Part shown: positions 6,931 through 7,322 of the stretch, piece after piece
How positions within the stretch are numbered: position 1 is the stretch's first letter
Layout of the letters: every line of letters starts with the position of its first letter
Assembly (NCBI GenBank): GCA_001767575.1
Contig: MELI01000112.1
Coordinates: forward strand, 417 to 7,738
DNA from: Candidatus Aquicultor primus
Lineage (GTDB): Bacteria; Actinomycetota; Aquicultoria; Aquicultorales; Aquicultoraceae
Reading direction: 5' to 3'
Length of the DNA stretch: 7,322 bases
Notes under the pieces: model-generated
What the model was told of the DNA's origin: nothing
The model's database searches: none
The model's input: the letters and a program-made list of their open reading frames with translations, nothing else
Translations under genes and position numbers: made by a program

Positions 6931-7322
6931 GTGACACAAAAGATAACTATCAATCCGATTACAAGGATAGAAGGGCATGGCAAGGTGACGATACACCTCA
7001 ACGGCACCGGAGAGGTTAGTGCGGCACGCTTTCATGTCATGGAGTTTCGCGGCTTCGAGAAGTTCTGCGAGGGCAGGATGGTCTGGGATATGCCGCTCAT
7101 CACAACCCGCATCTGCGGGATATGCCCGACCGCGCATCATTTAGCATCGGTCAAAGCGTGTGAGGCGATCTTCGATGTCGAAATACCCTCAGCGGCCAAG
7201 AAATTGCGCGAGCTGCTGGTATACGGCTCGGGTCTGGAAGACCAAGCGCTTCACTTCTTCTTCCTGGCCGCGCCCGACCTCGTCCTGGGGCCGGCGTCCG
7301 ACCCGATGATGCGAAACGTCCT
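6931..7322 (+). CDS. mvhA: [NiFe] hydrogenase large (catalytic) subunit, MvhA type (3' partial)
   Basis: The first 130 residues of the subunit that holds the NiFe(CN)2CO active site for reversible H2 cleavage. The N-terminus [12 protein letters not shown] is typical and includes Glu14 of the conserved RIEGH. The L1 motif [11 protein letters not shown] gives the first pair of nickel-binding cysteines, C62 and C65, with H69. The phrase [10 protein letters not shown] that follows is characteristic of the MvhA/FrhA branch. The second CxxC near the C-terminus lies outside the window; in some relatives one of those residues is Sec, which would be worth checking because this genome decodes UGA. GTG start, five bases after the mvhG stop, same operon. 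There is no Shine-Dalgarno alternative further in, and an internal ATG would cut off the conserved N-terminus. Confidence 0.95.
   Translation, partial: MTQKITINPITRIEGHGKVTIHLNGTGEVSAARFHVMEFRGFEKFCEGRMVWDMPLITTRICGICPTAHHLASVKACEAIFDVEIPSAAKKLRELLVYGSGLEDQALHFFFLAAPDLVLGPASDPMMRNV

Noticed and set aside
1..7322. CRISPR arrays, tRNA or rRNA genes, insertion sequences, attachment sites
   Set aside because: No regularly spaced repeats, cloverleaf-like sequence, transposase-like protein or terminal inverted repeats were seen in the window.

Overview
The window looks like part of a GC-rich, strictly anaerobic bacterial genome. The genes start behind strong purine-rich Shine-Dalgarno sequences, and one gene uses UGA as selenocysteine. 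The protein set (selenocysteine formate dehydrogenase, HdrA-MvhD fusion, group 3 [NiFe] hydrogenase, DUF5317-like membrane protein) is what one meets in deep-branching anaerobic Actinomycetota or Bacillota with Wood-Ljungdahl or H2/formate metabolism. That placement is inference from gene content and style, not a marker-gene result.

Layout: (1) 1-2802, plus strand: the C-terminal 933 residues of a very large formate dehydrogenase. They comprise the end of a GltD-like flavin/NAD(P)H domain, a Cys-rich linker, two [4Fe-4S] ferredoxin clusters and the complete molybdopterin catalytic module. The frame is interrupted only by an in-frame TGA at 1171-1173, exactly where this family carries Sec or Cys. 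A bacterial SECIS-type hairpin follows directly, so this is one selenoprotein and not two ORFs or a pseudogene. (2) 2803-2930: convergent intergenic stretch with a terminator-like hairpin and a short 10-bp tandem repeat. (3) 2931-3353, minus strand: a bacteriohemerythrin with all seven iron ligands. (4) 3354-3665: divergent intergenic region. (5) 3666-4271, plus strand: a small integral membrane protein resembling DUF5317, followed by a strong intrinsic terminator at 4308-4331. (6) 4332-4481: leader region with a perfect 12-bp palindrome. (7) 4482 to the window end, plus strand: a tightly packed operon of an HdrA-like/MvhD fusion, the hydrogenase small subunit (mvhG, 4-bp ATGA overlap) and the start of the large subunit (mvhA, GTG start, running off the window).

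How the genes fit together: the MvhA/MvhG hydrogenase would oxidise or evolve H2. Electrons would pass through the [2Fe-2S] MvhD module to the two [4Fe-4S] clusters of the fused HdrA-like part, and from there to a partner not in the window. The formate dehydrogenase handles CO2/formate with ferredoxin-like clusters and its own flavin/NAD(P)H domain. The two systems sit close together but are separated by a terminator and by two unrelated genes, so they are probably separate transcripts that share the H2/formate electron pool. The most unusual point is that the HdrA-like part has no cysteine before residue 327 and a degenerate dinucleotide-binding loop, so it may not hold the bifurcating flavin of classical HdrA.
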